Positions 1-8,942 of a stretch of 64,000 nt of DNA are shown here, one piece after another. The stretch comes from Candidatus Baltobacteraceae bacterium. GTDB lineage: Bacteria > Vulcanimicrobiota > Vulcanimicrobiia > Vulcanimicrobiales > Vulcanimicrobiaceae. The notes beneath the pieces were generated by a model, which saw only the letters and a program-made list of their open reading frames with translations, was not told the origin of the DNA and did no database searches. Both the position numbers and the translations under genes were made by a program. Numbering within the stretch: position 1 is the stretch's first letter; the number at the start of each line of letters is the position of its first letter. The stretch lies in assembly GCA_036489885.1 (NCBI GenBank), contig DASXEW010000003.1, positions 1,178,001 to 1,242,000 of the forward strand, written 5' to 3'.

Positions 1-2
1 AA

Positions 3-635
3 GCCATCGGTAGCGCGATCGTGGAGGCCAACAACGCCAAGATCCCGGTGTTCACCGCTGACATTGCGAGCACATCGAACGTCGGCGACGTCGTCTCGCA
101 CATTGCAAGCGACAACGTGCAGGGTGGCGAACAGGCCGGCAAATTAATTTGCGCCGGAATGGGGAGCGATCCGGGCCCCGTTGCGATCATCGACGAGCCC
201 GAAGTGACGAGCGTGCAAGATCGCGTCAGAGGCTTTAAAGAAGCGATCGCCTCAGGCTGCCCGAGCGCCAAGATCGTCGCGGACATTAGCGGCGGGGGCC
301 AACGCGATAAGGCTAGCTCTGTTATGGAAGATCTCTTACAGTCGCACAAAGATCTGCGCGCCGTTTTCGGCATCAACGATGACTCGGCGCTGGGCGCGGC
401 CAAAGCCGTTCAAGCTGCGAACCTCACCGGCAAGATCATCATCGTTGGGTTCGATGCTACGCCGGAAGCGCGCACCGCAATTCAACAGGGTGCAATGTAC
501 GGCGATGCCGTTCAACATCCGGAAGACATCGGCAAGCTGACGATCGATGCGATCCATGATTATTTCGGCGGGAAGACGCCGGAAAAACGCATCGCCGTCA
601 ACGTCGGTCAGTTCACGAAAGCGGACATCAAGTAA
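3..635 (+). CDS. Sugar ABC transporter periplasmic binding protein (3' part)
   Basis: The reading frame is open from the left edge, so the start and signal peptide lie outside the window. The visible ~210 residues match the C-terminal two thirds of the RbsB-like periplasmic binding family: a lobe with the SDNVQGG segment (contact to sugar in the family), a FGINDDSALGA segment, and a closing I-I-V-G-F-D-A-T-P region. It would deliver a sugar to the permease encoded downstream. Three bases separate it from the ATPase gene, so the three genes form one operon. The sugar cannot be told from sequence. Confidence 0.85.
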   Translation, partial: AIGSAIVEANNAKIPVFTADIASTSNVGDVVSHIASDNVQGGEQAGKLICAGMGSDPGPVAIIDEPEVTSVQDRVRGFKEAIASGCPSAKIVADISGGGQRDKASSVMEDLLQSHKDLRAVFGINDDSALGAAKAVQAANLTGKIIIVGFDATPEARTAIQQGAMYGDAVQHPEDIGKLTIDAIHDYFGGKTPEKRIAVNVGQFTKADIK

Positions 636-638
636 GTT

Positions 639-2135
639 ATGGATAGCCCGCTGCTTCGAATGCGCGGGATCGTCAAGACGTTTCCCGGCGTCAAGGCGTT
701 AAGCGGTGTCGACCTCGACGTCAGCGCCGGCGAAGTCCATGCGCTCGTTGGTGAAAACGGCGCCGGCAAATCGACCCTGATGAAGATTCTCGCCGGCGCG
801 CAACCCGCGGATTCGGGAACGATCGAAGTCGACGGTAGGGTCGTGACGATCAACGGGCCTCGCGACGCCGAGAATCTCGGCATCGGGATGATTTATCAAG
901 AATTCAATCTCGTCCCTGATCTCAATGCGATTCAAAACATCATGCTCGGACACGAGCCGGTCCGAGGAATCTTCCTCGACACGAAAGCTGCGATTCAAAT
1001 CGGTACCGAAGCGCTCGCGAAGCTCGGTGTAACGCTTCCGCTCGATCAGCCGACCCGTTTCCTTTCGGTTGCGCAGCAGCAGATGATCGAGATTTGCAAG
1101 GCGATTGCGCGCAAAGCGCGCGTCCTGGTTCTCGACGAGCCGACCGCCGCGCTGACCGAGCGCGAGATAGACAATCTCTTCAAGCTAATCCGTTCGCTCA
1201 AAGCCGGGGGCGTTTCGTTCATCTACATCTCCCACCGGCTCGAGGAGCTACCGCAGATCGTCGATCGAATCACAATCTTGCGCGACGGTCATTCCATTGA
1301 AACGGCGCCGCTTGCCGACATGCCTCGGGACAAGATGGTCAATCTGATGGTCGGCCGTACGCTCGACACGCACTTTCCGGAGCTGCCGGCTGTCCCGAGC
1401 GACGCGCCGGTCGTTCTCGAGGTCAAGGACTTGCGGAGCGGCATCGTCGCCGGTGTGAGCTTCGACGTTCATGCCGGAGAGATTATTGGTCTTGCGGGCC
1501 TGGTCGGCGCGGGACGTACGTCAATCGTGCGCGCCATCGCCGGCGCCGATGTTCCGGAGAGCGGTAGCGTGCGTGTTGACGGACAGCAGAAACGCATAGT
1601 CTCGCCCTCGAGCGGAATCCGAGCCGGTATTGCGCTCATTACCGAAGACCGAAAAGGTCAAGGGCTCGTACTCGGAATGTCCGTTCGCGAGAATACGACG
1701 CTCGCGCATCTTGAGGACTTCGTCGCACGCGATCTTCTGATCGATCGGCCGAAAGAAATCGACGTCACCACTCGGGAGGTCACGGAGCTGCGCATTCGCA
1801 CGCCTTCCACCGAGCAAATCGTTCGCAATCTCTCCGGCGGAACGCAGCAAAAAGTCGTGCTCGCAAAGTGGCTGATCGGCAAAGCCCGCGTCTTTCTCTT
1901 CGATGAACCGACGCGCGGCATCGACGTGGGCGCGAAAACAGAGATTTATGGCCTGATGATTGAATTGATGAAGCACGGGGCGGCGATCGTCATGGTCTCG
2001 AGCGAATTGCCCGAGGTTCTCGGTATGTCGCACCGCGTGTTTGTCGTTCGCGAGGGAAGATTGCAAGCCGAATTTTCGCATGACACCGCTAGCCCGGATA
2101 AGGTGATCGCGGTCGCGACCGGAGCCGCGGCCTAA
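639..2135 (+). CDS. Sugar ABC transporter ATP-binding protein, RbsA/MglA type
   Basis: 498-residue double nucleotide-binding-domain protein typical of CUT2 sugar importers. Domain 1 has Walker A GENGAGKS near residue 38 and Walker B LVLDEPTAAL near 167; its signature is the degenerate LSVAQQQ. Domain 2 has the usual weakened P-loop GLVGAGRTS near residue 287, a full LSGGTQQK signature and Walker B FLFDEPTRGID. It energises import with the permease that follows; its stop codon overlaps the permease ATG (TAATG). Length and domain order are normal for the family. Confidence 0.93.
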   Translation: MDSPLLRMRGIVKTFPGVKALSGVDLDVSAGEVHALVGENGAGKSTLMKILAGAQPADSGTIEVDGRVVTINGPRDAENLGIGMIYQEFNLVPDLNAIQNIMLGHEPVRGIFLDTKAAIQIGTEALAKLGVTLPLDQPTRFLSVAQQQMIEICKAIARKARVLVLDEPTAALTEREIDNLFKLIRSLKAGGVSFIYISHRLEELPQIVDRITILRDGHSIETAPLADMPRDKMVNLMVGRTLDTHFPELPAVPSDAPVVLEVKDLRSGIVAGVSFDVHAGEIIGLAGLVGAGRTSIVRAIAGADVPESGSVRVDGQQKRIVSPSSGIRAGIALITEDRKGQGLVLGMSVRENTTLAHLEDFVARDLLIDRPKEIDVTTREVTELRIRTPSTEQIVRNLSGGTQQKVVLAKWLIGKARVFLFDEPTRGIDVGAKTEIYGLMIELMKHGAAIVMVSSELPEVLGMSHRVFVVREGRLQAEFSHDTASPDKVIAVATGAAA

Positions 2136-3193
2136 TGGCGCAAGCAGATCTCGAAAACAAACTCGCCGCCCAAGCCGATGAGGTTCTCGCGACCCGTCGG
2201 CGCAAGACCACCCTTCGCACGATCGTGGCGCTTATCGCACTGGCGGTCGTTATCGTTATCGTCGACATCGCATCGCACGGAGATTTCCTCACCGCCGGCA
2301 ACATCACAAACGTCCTGCGACAGATCACGTACAACACTATTCTCGCCGTCGGACAAACCTTTGTCATAATCACCGCCGGCATCGATCTTTCCGTCGGTTC
2401 GCTTGTCGGTCTGGGCGGCGTCGTGTGCGCACTCTTCGCAAACGCCGTGCCGTTACCGGGACCTCTCTTGTTGATCGGGACGGTGATCGTCGCCATTGTG
2501 CTCGGCGGGTTCTGTGGTCTCGTGAGCGCGACGCCGGTCGTGCGGCTTGGTTTGCCGCCGTTTATCACAACGCTCTCGATGATGCTCATCGCGCGCGGCT
2601 TTGCGTACATTCTCTCGAACGGACGACCGGTGGCGCTTAGTGCGCACGCCTATCAGACGTTTGAAAATACCGGAATTGGCTACATTCTGAGCGGCCCGCT
2701 CTCGCTCGTGCGTCTTCCCGGAATCCCGATCGCGGTGATCTGGATGGCCGTGATCGTCATCGTCTTCGCGATCATACTTGGGCGTACGCGTTTCGGCCGT
2801 TACGTCTACGCCATTGGCGGCAATGAAGAAGCGGCGCGGCTGGCTGGCATCAAGGTTGGGACCGTCAAGACGATGGTCTACGTCATCTCGGGCGCCCTGG
2901 CTGCAATCGGGGGCCTTTTGCTGATGGCCCGCTTCAGTTCGGGCTCCCCGCAGACGGGCGTGGGCTTCGAGCTCAACGCGATCGCGGCCGTTGTCGTAGG
3001 CGGTACCAGCTTGTTCGGCGGCCGTGGTATGATTATCAATACCTTTTTCGGCGCGCTCTTCATCGGTGTCCTCAACAATGTCATGGACCTCATCGGAATC
3101 GAGTCCTACACGCAGCAGGTCGTCCTCGGCGTCGTCATCGTGAGTGCCCTCATCATCGAGGAGCTGCGCAAACGGCTCTCGGCACGGATATGA
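2135..3193 (+). CDS. Sugar ABC transporter permease, RbsC type
   Basis: 352 residues with about ten hydrophobic segments. The family motif GxxxxxxGIDLSVGS is seen as TAGIDLSVGS near residue 87, and the EAARLAGI coupling segment near 230. The start ATG overlaps the ATPase stop by one base. It forms the transmembrane channel of the sugar importer encoded by the three genes. The next gene starts within its stop codon (ATGA), so it is part of the same transcript. Confidence 0.93.
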   Translation: MAQADLENKLAAQADEVLATRRRKTTLRTIVALIALAVVIVIVDIASHGDFLTAGNITNVLRQITYNTILAVGQTFVIITAGIDLSVGSLVGLGGVVCALFANAVPLPGPLLLIGTVIVAIVLGGFCGLVSATPVVRLGLPPFITTLSMMLIARGFAYILSNGRPVALSAHAYQTFENTGIGYILSGPLSLVRLPGIPIAVIWMAVIVIVFAIILGRTRFGRYVYAIGGNEEAARLAGIKVGTVKTMVYVISGALAAIGGLLLMARFSSGSPQTGVGFELNAIAAVVVGGTSLFGGRGMIINTFFGALFIGVLNNVMDLIGIESYTQQVVLGVVIVSALIIEELRKRLSARI

Positions 3194-3627
3194 AATTGCG
3201 CACCGGCGTCATGGCCCTGCTGTTATGCCTCGCCGTGGTAGGTTCCGCGAGCGCGCAAAGTGGGCTGATGGCGCCCGGAACGCAATCGATCGTCGGCAAG
3301 TGGGGTTCGACGCTCAAAGGCTTCGATAAGGATATGCAGCCGCCGTACTACTACGAAGAGAACGTCTTACTGACGATCTCCGAAAACGGCAACATTCAAC
3401 TCGAACGCACGCGGCGCGAGCTCAAGACCAAAGCCAGCGAAACGTGGATCGGTAACGGCGTCTACACCAATCCCGTACCCGGCATTATCAAGCTGACGTT
3501 CAGCGATAACCTCGGCCAAGACGGTGCGATCTGGCACTATTTCATTTCCGGCGACACGATGATCGTCGTCGACGACGCAACCGGCATTCAGCGGAAATAC
3601 TCCCGCATCCAAACTGCGATCTACTAG
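3190..3627 (+). CDS. Small secreted protein coupled to the sugar importer
   Basis: 145 residues: an N-terminal Sec signal peptide of about 22 residues ending ASAQ, then a predicted beta-rich domain of about 110 residues (IVGKWGS, YYYEENVLLTIS, LTFSDN, GDTMIVVDDATG) that reads like a small lipocalin-type or other beta-barrel domain. The ATG overlaps the rbsC-type stop (ATGA), so it is probably co-translated with the transporter. It might act in the periplasm on the same sugar or glycoside, which is inference. I do not recognise the family. It ends 9 bases before a convergent gene. Confidence 0.75.
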   Translation: MKLRTGVMALLLCLAVVGSASAQSGLMAPGTQSIVGKWGSTLKGFDKDMQPPYYYEENVLLTISENGNIQLERTRRELKTKASETWIGNGVYTNPVPGIIKLTFSDNLGQDGAIWHYFISGDTMIVVDDATGIQRKYSRIQTAIY

Positions 3628-3636
3628 CGCTAGGCG

Positions 3637-4206
3637 CTAGAAGTCGCCGTCTTTGAGCCCGGTGTTGGTTTTCAGATTGATGAAATCTTCTTGTTTGACG
3701 AGGACATTGCCCTCGTAACGCACGCGCCGCACGGGTAAGTGATTGACGCGCGAGATGAAGAGCACGTCTTTGCTCACGTCTTTGTTAGCGGACGGATTCG
3801 CAACGAGCATTGTCACCGTATCGATCGGCACGCCGAGAACCGTGTCGGTCGTCGTTTCGCTGAGCGTCCCTTTGCCGCTCTGGTACCAGGCAAGAATCGC
3901 AGCGAACGAGGTCGATTCGAGCGTGTCGCCGCGGAGGCCCATCACACGGTTCCCCTCGCCATTCCATACGAGCTTCGCGCCCTTCCCAGGACCGACGGTG
4001 ATCTCGCTTTTCGCCGAGTGTGGTTTCTTGAACGCGTACCCGTAAGTGCGATCTTGGACCGCTGCACCGATCGTTTCGTGCGTCGTAATTTGGCACGTGT
4101 AGTCGTTGACGTTCGACCAAGCTGCCGCGAATTGGCTCAAGGCCGACGCACTGGCAGGCGCCGTACAGATAGCAGTTAGCAGCACGAGCGCAAAAACGCG
4201 CTTCAT
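3637..4206 (-). CDS. Secreted LolA-like / DUF1571-type protein
   Basis: 189 residues from the ATG that overlaps the upstream stop (ATGA). A signal peptide (MKRVFALVLL...ASA) is followed by alternating hydrophobic beta strands with the LolA-like pattern: FAAAWSNVNDYTCQI, then YAFKKPHSAKSEI, then LPVRRVRYEGNVLVKQEDFINL near the C-terminus. Such proteins sit in the periplasm or outer membrane and bind lipid-like ligands; the specific role is unknown. It is the last gene of the long minus-strand operon and faces the end of the sugar-transporter operon. Confidence 0.65.
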   Translation of the reverse strand: MKRVFALVLLTAICTAPASASALSQFAAAWSNVNDYTCQITTHETIGAAVQDRTYGYAFKKPHSAKSEITVGPGKGAKLVWNGEGNRVMGLRGDTLESTSFAAILAWYQSGKGTLSETTTDTVLGVPIDTVTMLVANPSANKDVSKDVLFISRVNHLPVRRVRYEGNVLVKQEDFINLKTNTGLKDGDF

Positions 4207-4826
4207 TCGGATGCGTCCTTTCCGTTCAGGCTTTCGGTTCGTAGCAGCGAGCCATATTGACCTTCGACGCCGATCAGGACGTCGCACTTTGCACCGTTCG
4301 CGATTTGTTCGATCGCGCGACCAAGTGGGGCGCCCATGTACTTCGCTTCCCGATACGAGCCCATCACGATGAGATTGGCCTTCTCACGTTTGGCGAGATC
4401 GAGCACAGCTTGGCTGGTCTGCCGTCCGTGAATGGTTTGGGCTCGAATGGAAACACCGTGCTTTTGCGCGATCGCTTCCGCGGCTGCCAATGTGTCGAGG
4501 GCCGCACGATCCTCGGTTTCCATCGTTGCAGTCGCCGGTAGCGTAAAGGGAACTTCGACGACGTAGGCAGCTAGAAGATCTGCGCGCTCACGACGCGCAA
4601 GGCGCGCTGCGAGCACCATCATGTGTTCGGAACGAATCTCTTGCGAGAAGACGACGATGATGCTGCCGACCATCTGGCGCAAGACTCGTTCCGCGACACG
4701 CGCAACCTGTTCGGCGCGGCTACGCGGCGCGTGCGTCATCCACCACAGCGTACCCATGATCATCAGCACGACGGAGACGGCGCAAACCGCGCCGACGGCG
4801 GTCACATGCAGGCTGGAGTCAATCAT
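4203..4826 (-). CDS. Membrane-anchored universal stress protein
   Basis: 207 residues. The chosen ATG overlaps the upstream stop (ATGA). Residues 8-30 form one transmembrane helix, followed by a basic stretch and a UspA-type domain starting IIVVFSQEIRSEHMMVLAARLARRE. The domain ends with the nucleotide-loop-like region VMGSYREAKYMGAPLGRAIE and a CDVLIG strand. Anchoring a Usp domain next to an amino-acid permease suggests it modulates or senses transport, as do other membrane-linked Usp domains. That is inference. Confidence 0.75.
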   Translation of the reverse strand: MIDSSLHVTAVGAVCAVSVVLMIMGTLWWMTHAPRSRAEQVARVAERVLRQMVGSIIVVFSQEIRSEHMMVLAARLARRERADLLAAYVVEVPFTLPATATMETEDRAALDTLAAAEAIAQKHGVSIRAQTIHGRQTSQAVLDLAKREKANLIVMGSYREAKYMGAPLGRAIEQIANGAKCDVLIGVEGQYGSLLRTESLNGKDASE

Positions 4827-5026
4827 CGTGTTCTCAGGCCGCTCACGATGCGAACGACCCCAAGACCCAACATGGCACCGGCGAGCGCGTACGCACTGAT
4901 CGCCTGCCACTCGATTCCGGCCGAATGCACGGATTTTACGAGAACAAAAATGCCGAGTGCGATGAAGATGAAGCCATTGATGAACTTCATGCGCGCGAAC
5001 GTCGAGACGCTGATTCGAGGACTCAC
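4823..5026 (-). CDS. Small two-helix membrane protein
   Basis: 67 residues from a GTG that overlaps the permease stop (GTGA). An ATG 12 codons later gives a 55-residue alternative beginning MKFINGFIFI. Two hydrophobic helices (FINGFIFIALGIFVLV and ISAYALAGAMLGLGVVRIV) are joined by a short linker. Its stop overlaps the start of the Usp gene. No family recognised. Tight coupling to the permease and Usp genes suggests a small membrane partner of one of them. Confidence 0.55.
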   Translation of the reverse strand: MSPRISVSTFARMKFINGFIFIALGIFVLVKSVHSAGIEWQAISAYALAGAMLGLGVVRIVSGLRTR

Positions 5027-6588
5027 TGCGGACCCTCGTCTTGTATCCGCTTCTCTCGCGCTTTCAATTTCCCGACGTACTCGTCCATAAGCTCGAGCTC
5101 GCCCGCCTCGCGCAGAATTGCTATCTGCGAGGCCTGCCAGTCCCTCGGCAGGGAACCGAAGAGACTGAAACCCTTGCGTTTGCGGTAGATGAAATAGAAG
5201 ATGATTCCGATGATAATCCACGCCGGCCCGGCGATGCGGCCGATGTGGTGCGTGATCAGCACGAAGACGAGGATCGAAAGGATACCGACAAGCCCCAGTG
5301 CTCCGATCAGCGGGAAATCGACCGCCTCGCCCTTGTACTTGAACGGGATGTTGAACGGAATCTTAAATGCGCGCGGCGTTAATGGATCGTTGATGCGCAA
5401 TGCCATCAGCGCGATAAAGACCAGCGTGTAACTCGCGGCAGCGCCGAACGCGTACAAATCGCCGAGGAACTCGAAGCCTCCGCTCCCTTGCAGCGCGGCG
5501 AAGATGAGTTCGACGATTGCAACGCCCGAGAAGGCGACGATCGAGACCACGGGTGTTCGGTAGCGCGGATGGACGCGCTCGAAGAGCGTCGGCAGCAAGC
5601 GGCTCTGGCTCATCGAGTATGCGATACGCGAGCTTCCGAATACGCCGGAGTTGCTCGAGATCAAGAGCAAGATCGCGCCAAGCAAAGGAACGTATACCGC
5701 CGCGAGCACGCCGAAAAGCGGAATGTTTGCCGACATGATGGCGACGGCTTTATCGGCATTTTCCGGCGTCCCTAGGAAATGCCAGAACGGCTGCCCTTCT
5801 GCACCGACGGGCGTATGCCACGGCTGCATGCCGAGCGCCAAGTTCGAGTAAGAGAGTGCGAAGATGAGGATCGTCAGGATTAGCGAGATCGACGTTCGTG
5901 GGATGATCGAGGCGGGCCGCTGCGTTTCTTCGGCGGCGTGTGAGATCGATTCCAGTCCGACGAACGATATGATCGCTAGCGAGATGCCGTTCATGAGTTG
6001 AAACGACGTCGGCCATCCGATTTGCATCGAGTGAATCAAGAGCTCCGGCCGGAAGGCGAACAAAAAGCCGAAAAAGAGGATCGACGTTTCGCTGAGCATG
6101 TCGAGGGCACTGACGACGCCTTGAAATGCCGTGCTTTCGCGCACGCCGACGATGTTGAGCACGGCGAGTGCGGCGACGACGAAGAGTACGGTTACAAAAT
6201 GCGAGATCGGATGCGAGGTGGAGCTCAGCTGCGGGATCAGCGTGCTCATATAACCGATCGACCCCCACGCGAAGAGCGCAATGTCGATCGTGAAGTCCAG
6301 CAGAACGGCCCAGCCGGCGATGAACCCGAGAAAATCTCCCAGGCCACGCATGACAAAATATTGGCCCCCGCCCGCGACGGGATAGGCTGCAGCGAGCTCC
6401 GTGTACGCGAGTCCGACGCACACGTAGACGAGACCGGCGAACAGGAAGGCGATGTTCGAGGCTCCGCCTGCGACACCGAACACCAAGCCGAGCGCAACGA
6501 AGATGTCGGCGCCGACGTCGGCATAGCCCCATGAATAAGAGCCCCACGGCGTTACCGAGCGCCGGAGCGAGGGCTGCGCGGGTTTCAT
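5023..6588 (-). CDS. APC-superfamily amino-acid permease
   Basis: 521 residues with 12 or more hydrophobic segments. N-terminal features are of the amino acid-polyamine-organocation superfamily: WGYADVGADIFVALG (helix 1), then YTELAAAYPVAGGGQYFVMRGLG, where helix 3 follows the conserved P-x-x-G-G. The ATG is one base after the kinase stop. Probable proton-coupled uptake of an amino acid or other organic cation. The last ~45 residues (KLKAREKRI region) are charged and cytoplasmic. The Usp gene two genes downstream may regulate it. Confidence 0.85.
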   Translation of the reverse strand: MKPAQPSLRRSVTPWGSYSWGYADVGADIFVALGLVFGVAGGASNIAFLFAGLVYVCVGLAYTELAAAYPVAGGGQYFVMRGLGDFLGFIAGWAVLLDFTIDIALFAWGSIGYMSTLIPQLSSTSHPISHFVTVLFVVAALAVLNIVGVRESTAFQGVVSALDMLSETSILFFGFLFAFRPELLIHSMQIGWPTSFQLMNGISLAIISFVGLESISHAAEETQRPASIIPRTSISLILTILIFALSYSNLALGMQPWHTPVGAEGQPFWHFLGTPENADKAVAIMSANIPLFGVLAAVYVPLLGAILLLISSNSGVFGSSRIAYSMSQSRLLPTLFERVHPRYRTPVVSIVAFSGVAIVELIFAALQGSGGFEFLGDLYAFGAAASYTLVFIALMALRINDPLTPRAFKIPFNIPFKYKGEAVDFPLIGALGLVGILSILVFVLITHHIGRIAGPAWIIIGIIFYFIYRKRKGFSLFGSLPRDWQASQIAILREAGELELMDEYVGKLKAREKRIQDEGPQ

Positions 6589-6589
6589 A

Positions 6590-7930
6590 TCAGCGTCCCG
6601 TTCCCACCCTAATGCGACGCAACGCGTAAAGCGTGCGTTCGCCCTGTTCGAGCTCGCTAAACAAACGTTTGCCGCGCAGAACGGGTAGTGCATCCGAGAG
6701 CGCCTTGATCGCGCTATCGACTTTGTCGTCGTCGACCTTTTCCTCGCGCGTGCACTGTTCGACGACCATTGCCGCGTAGCGGACGGCCGTGCGTCCGAAT
6801 TCGAGCTCGTTATTGACGGCTTTGAATCCGTCGAGGGCAGCGGTATAGGCTTTCGTTCCCTCGACATAGTCGTGTTTGCGCGCGGCGAGCATCGCCGTCA
6901 GTACGTGGCGCTGCGCGTCGCGCAGCATTTCGGCCGGGCGAAATGCATGCGTAAGCATCTGCTTGACCGCTTCCGGATTTCCACTGCGGTGCGCTTCGAT
7001 TGCGGTTCCGAGTACGGCCTTGAGATCACGCGGCGGCGGCGTCGGCGGCGATCCGGGAGTCGCGGGCGCCGGCGGCGGAGGTGCCGGAGCGCCGGCCGAC
7101 GTCATCGATGGCATCCGCGAGAGACTTTCCAAATCGGTGATGACGTCGGAGGCGTCGGCGTAACGATCGGTGGGATCTTTTGCGAGCAGCTTCATGATGA
7201 TGCGCTCGAGGGCCGGCGAGAGATTCGGATTCTTGTCGCGTACCGATGCCGGCGTGTCGTTCACGTGTGCGAAGATCACGGAAACCAAATCATCGGACGG
7301 GCTCTTGAACGGCACGTCGCCGGTGAAAATCTCATACATCACGCAGCCGACCGAATAGAGATCGCTGCGATGGTCGGTGACTTTGCCGAGGAATCGTTCG
7401 GGTGAAAGATAGGCGATCGTACCGACGATCTCGCCGGCTTGCGTTACGCTGCTGGCATCGCTTACGCGGCGTGAAAGCCCGAAGTCCATCACCTTGACCT
7501 CGCCGTTGTCGAGAATCATGATGTTGGCCGGCTTGATGTCGCGGTGGATCACCGACTGTTTGTGTGCGTAGTCGAGCGCTTGCAGCAGCTCGATGAAGAT
7601 CTTGATCGAGGCGTCGTACGAGATGCCCTCGGCGGAAGCTTGCTTCAGCGTGCGGCCGCGGATGAGCTCCATGATGATGTAGAGCTGATCCTGATCTTCA
7701 CCCGCGTCGTAGACACCGACGATGTTGCGATGATTGAGATGCGCCATCGATTGCGCTTCGCGCAGAAATCGCTTGCGAACGATCTCGGAGCGATCGGTCA
7801 GGATCTTCACAGCGATCTCGCGTTGCAAAACCGAGTCGGTTCCGTGATAAACATCGGCCATGCCGCCGCGCCCGATCAGCTTGTCGACTTTGTAGCGCTG
7901 CGCGATGATCGAACCGATCCGTTCGGTCAT
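6590..7930 (-). CDS. Hanks-type serine/threonine protein kinase
   Basis: 446 residues. Kinase domain at residues 13-275: glycine loop GRGGMADVYHG near 20, catalytic Lys in IAVK (K42), HRD at 129-131 with DIKPAN, DFG at 149-151, APE-type region seen as SPERFLG. A proline-rich linker (residues ~300-330) leads to a helical C-terminal region that looks TPR-like. There is no transmembrane segment or PASTA repeat, so it should be cytosolic. Start chosen by ATGA overlap with yraN. Substrates unknown; the neighbouring permease is a candidate by location only. Confidence 0.9.
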   Translation of the reverse strand: MTERIGSIIAQRYKVDKLIGRGGMADVYHGTDSVLQREIAVKILTDRSEIVRKRFLREAQSMAHLNHRNIVGVYDAGEDQDQLYIIMELIRGRTLKQASAEGISYDASIKIFIELLQALDYAHKQSVIHRDIKPANIMILDNGEVKVMDFGLSRRVSDASSVTQAGEIVGTIAYLSPERFLGKVTDHRSDLYSVGCVMYEIFTGDVPFKSPSDDLVSVIFAHVNDTPASVRDKNPNLSPALERIIMKLLAKDPTDRYADASDVITDLESLSRMPSMTSAGAPAPPPPAPATPGSPPTPPPRDLKAVLGTAIEAHRSGNPEAVKQMLTHAFRPAEMLRDAQRHVLTAMLAARKHDYVEGTKAYTAALDGFKAVNNELEFGRTAVRYAAMVVEQCTREEKVDDDKVDSAIKALSDALPVLRGKRLFSELEQGERTLYALRRIRVGTGR

Positions 7931-8265
7931 CGGAATGCGTCCCGATAATGCGCAAGACGCGTGCCGTCGGCGGCGACCACATCGAATCGCGCGTAAGCGC
8001 GCGGCGCGAAAAGCTGCATCCACTCCGCGGCGAGCTTGCGCAGCGTGCGGCGCTTGCGTGCGTCGACGGCGCCGACTGCCGAACCATAGCGGTGTGAACG
8101 GCGTGCCTTCACCTCGACGAAAACGATCGTCGCGCCGTCGCGCGCAACGACATCGATCTCGCCGCCGGGCATGCGAACGTTGCGTCCCACGATCTCGTAG
8201 CCGCGCTCGACCAATAACGCAATCGCTGCGTCTTCACCGCTGCGAGCCAGCTCCTGGGAGTTCAT
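7927..8265 (-). CDS. YraN-family (UPF0102) nuclease-fold protein
   Basis: 112 residues. The restriction-endonuclease-like core is visible as GEDAA, then GEIDVVARDG (catalytic-type Asp) and FVEVKARRS (E-x-K). Members of this family are small PD-(D/E)XK-fold proteins, often beside rnhB, with a poorly defined role in DNA processing. Start chosen where the ATG overlaps the rnhB stop (ATGA); an in-frame ATG further upstream would overlap rnhB by 76 bases and is unlikely. Confidence 0.85.
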   Translation of the reverse strand: MNSQELARSGEDAAIALLVERGYEIVGRNVRMPGGEIDVVARDGATIVFVEVKARRSHRYGSAVGAVDARKRRTLRKLAAEWMQLFAPRAYARFDVVAADGTRLAHYRDAFR

Positions 8266-8942
8266 TCTGCGAATTCGATTCCGGGCAACGTCAGCGCAGC
8301 CTGCACGCGCCACCAATTCCTTCGATGCATCGAACAAGGACCGTGAGACTTCAGCGCCTCGATATGATAAGGCGTCGCATATCCCTTATTCTCGGCGAAC
8401 CCGTATTCCGGAAAGAGCGGGTCGAGCTGCGCCAGAAGTGCGTCCCGATACACTTTCGCAATCACGGACGCCGCCGCAACGCTCGCGCATGTCGCATCGG
8501 CTTTGATCATCGGCTCTTGCTTGCCCGTCCACGAACGAATTCGTACCGCGTCCGTTATCAGGTATTCGGGAACGATCGCCAGAGCAGCAAGCGCTCGCTC
8601 CATCGCCAAGACCGATGCCCAGTAGATGTTGATCCTATCGATCTCCGCAACCGAAGCTTCCCCGATCGCCCACGCGACCACTTTGGCTTTGATCTCGTCG
8701 GCGAGATCGGCGCGGAATTCAGCCGGCACCTGTTTGGAATCGTTGAGGTGTCGCAGGCGCAGCGGCCCGTCGGTGACCACGCACGCAGCGACGACCGGAC
8801 CCGCAAGCGGTCCGCGTCCGACCTCGTCGATGCCCCCAATTAAACGAAAGCCCTGTTCGCGCAGGGTCTCTTCATAACGATGAAGCCGGTCGAGCCGACG
8901 GCGGACGCGGCTTCGAACCGCGTCGGGCTTCCGGCTCTTCAC
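8262..8942 (-). CDS. rnhB: Ribonuclease HII
   Basis: 226 residues, normal for RNase HII. It cleaves RNA in RNA-DNA hybrids, removing misincorporated ribonucleotides and primers. Catalytic acidic residues are visible in GGIDEVGRGPLAGPVVA (D39, E40), in YLITDAV, and in ASVIAKVYRD; the DSKQ and NKGYATPYHIEAL motifs are also present. The N-terminal ~30 residues are basic and probably variable. Start overlaps the rbgA stop (ATGA). Confidence 0.95.
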   Translation of the reverse strand: MKSRKPDAVRSRVRRRLDRLHRYEETLREQGFRLIGGIDEVGRGPLAGPVVAACVVTDGPLRLRHLNDSKQVPAEFRADLADEIKAKVVAWAIGEASVAEIDRINIYWASVLAMERALAALAIVPEYLITDAVRIRSWTGKQEPMIKADATCASVAAASVIAKVYRDALLAQLDPLFPEYGFAENKGYATPYHIEALKSHGPCSMHRRNWWRVQAALTLPGIEFAE

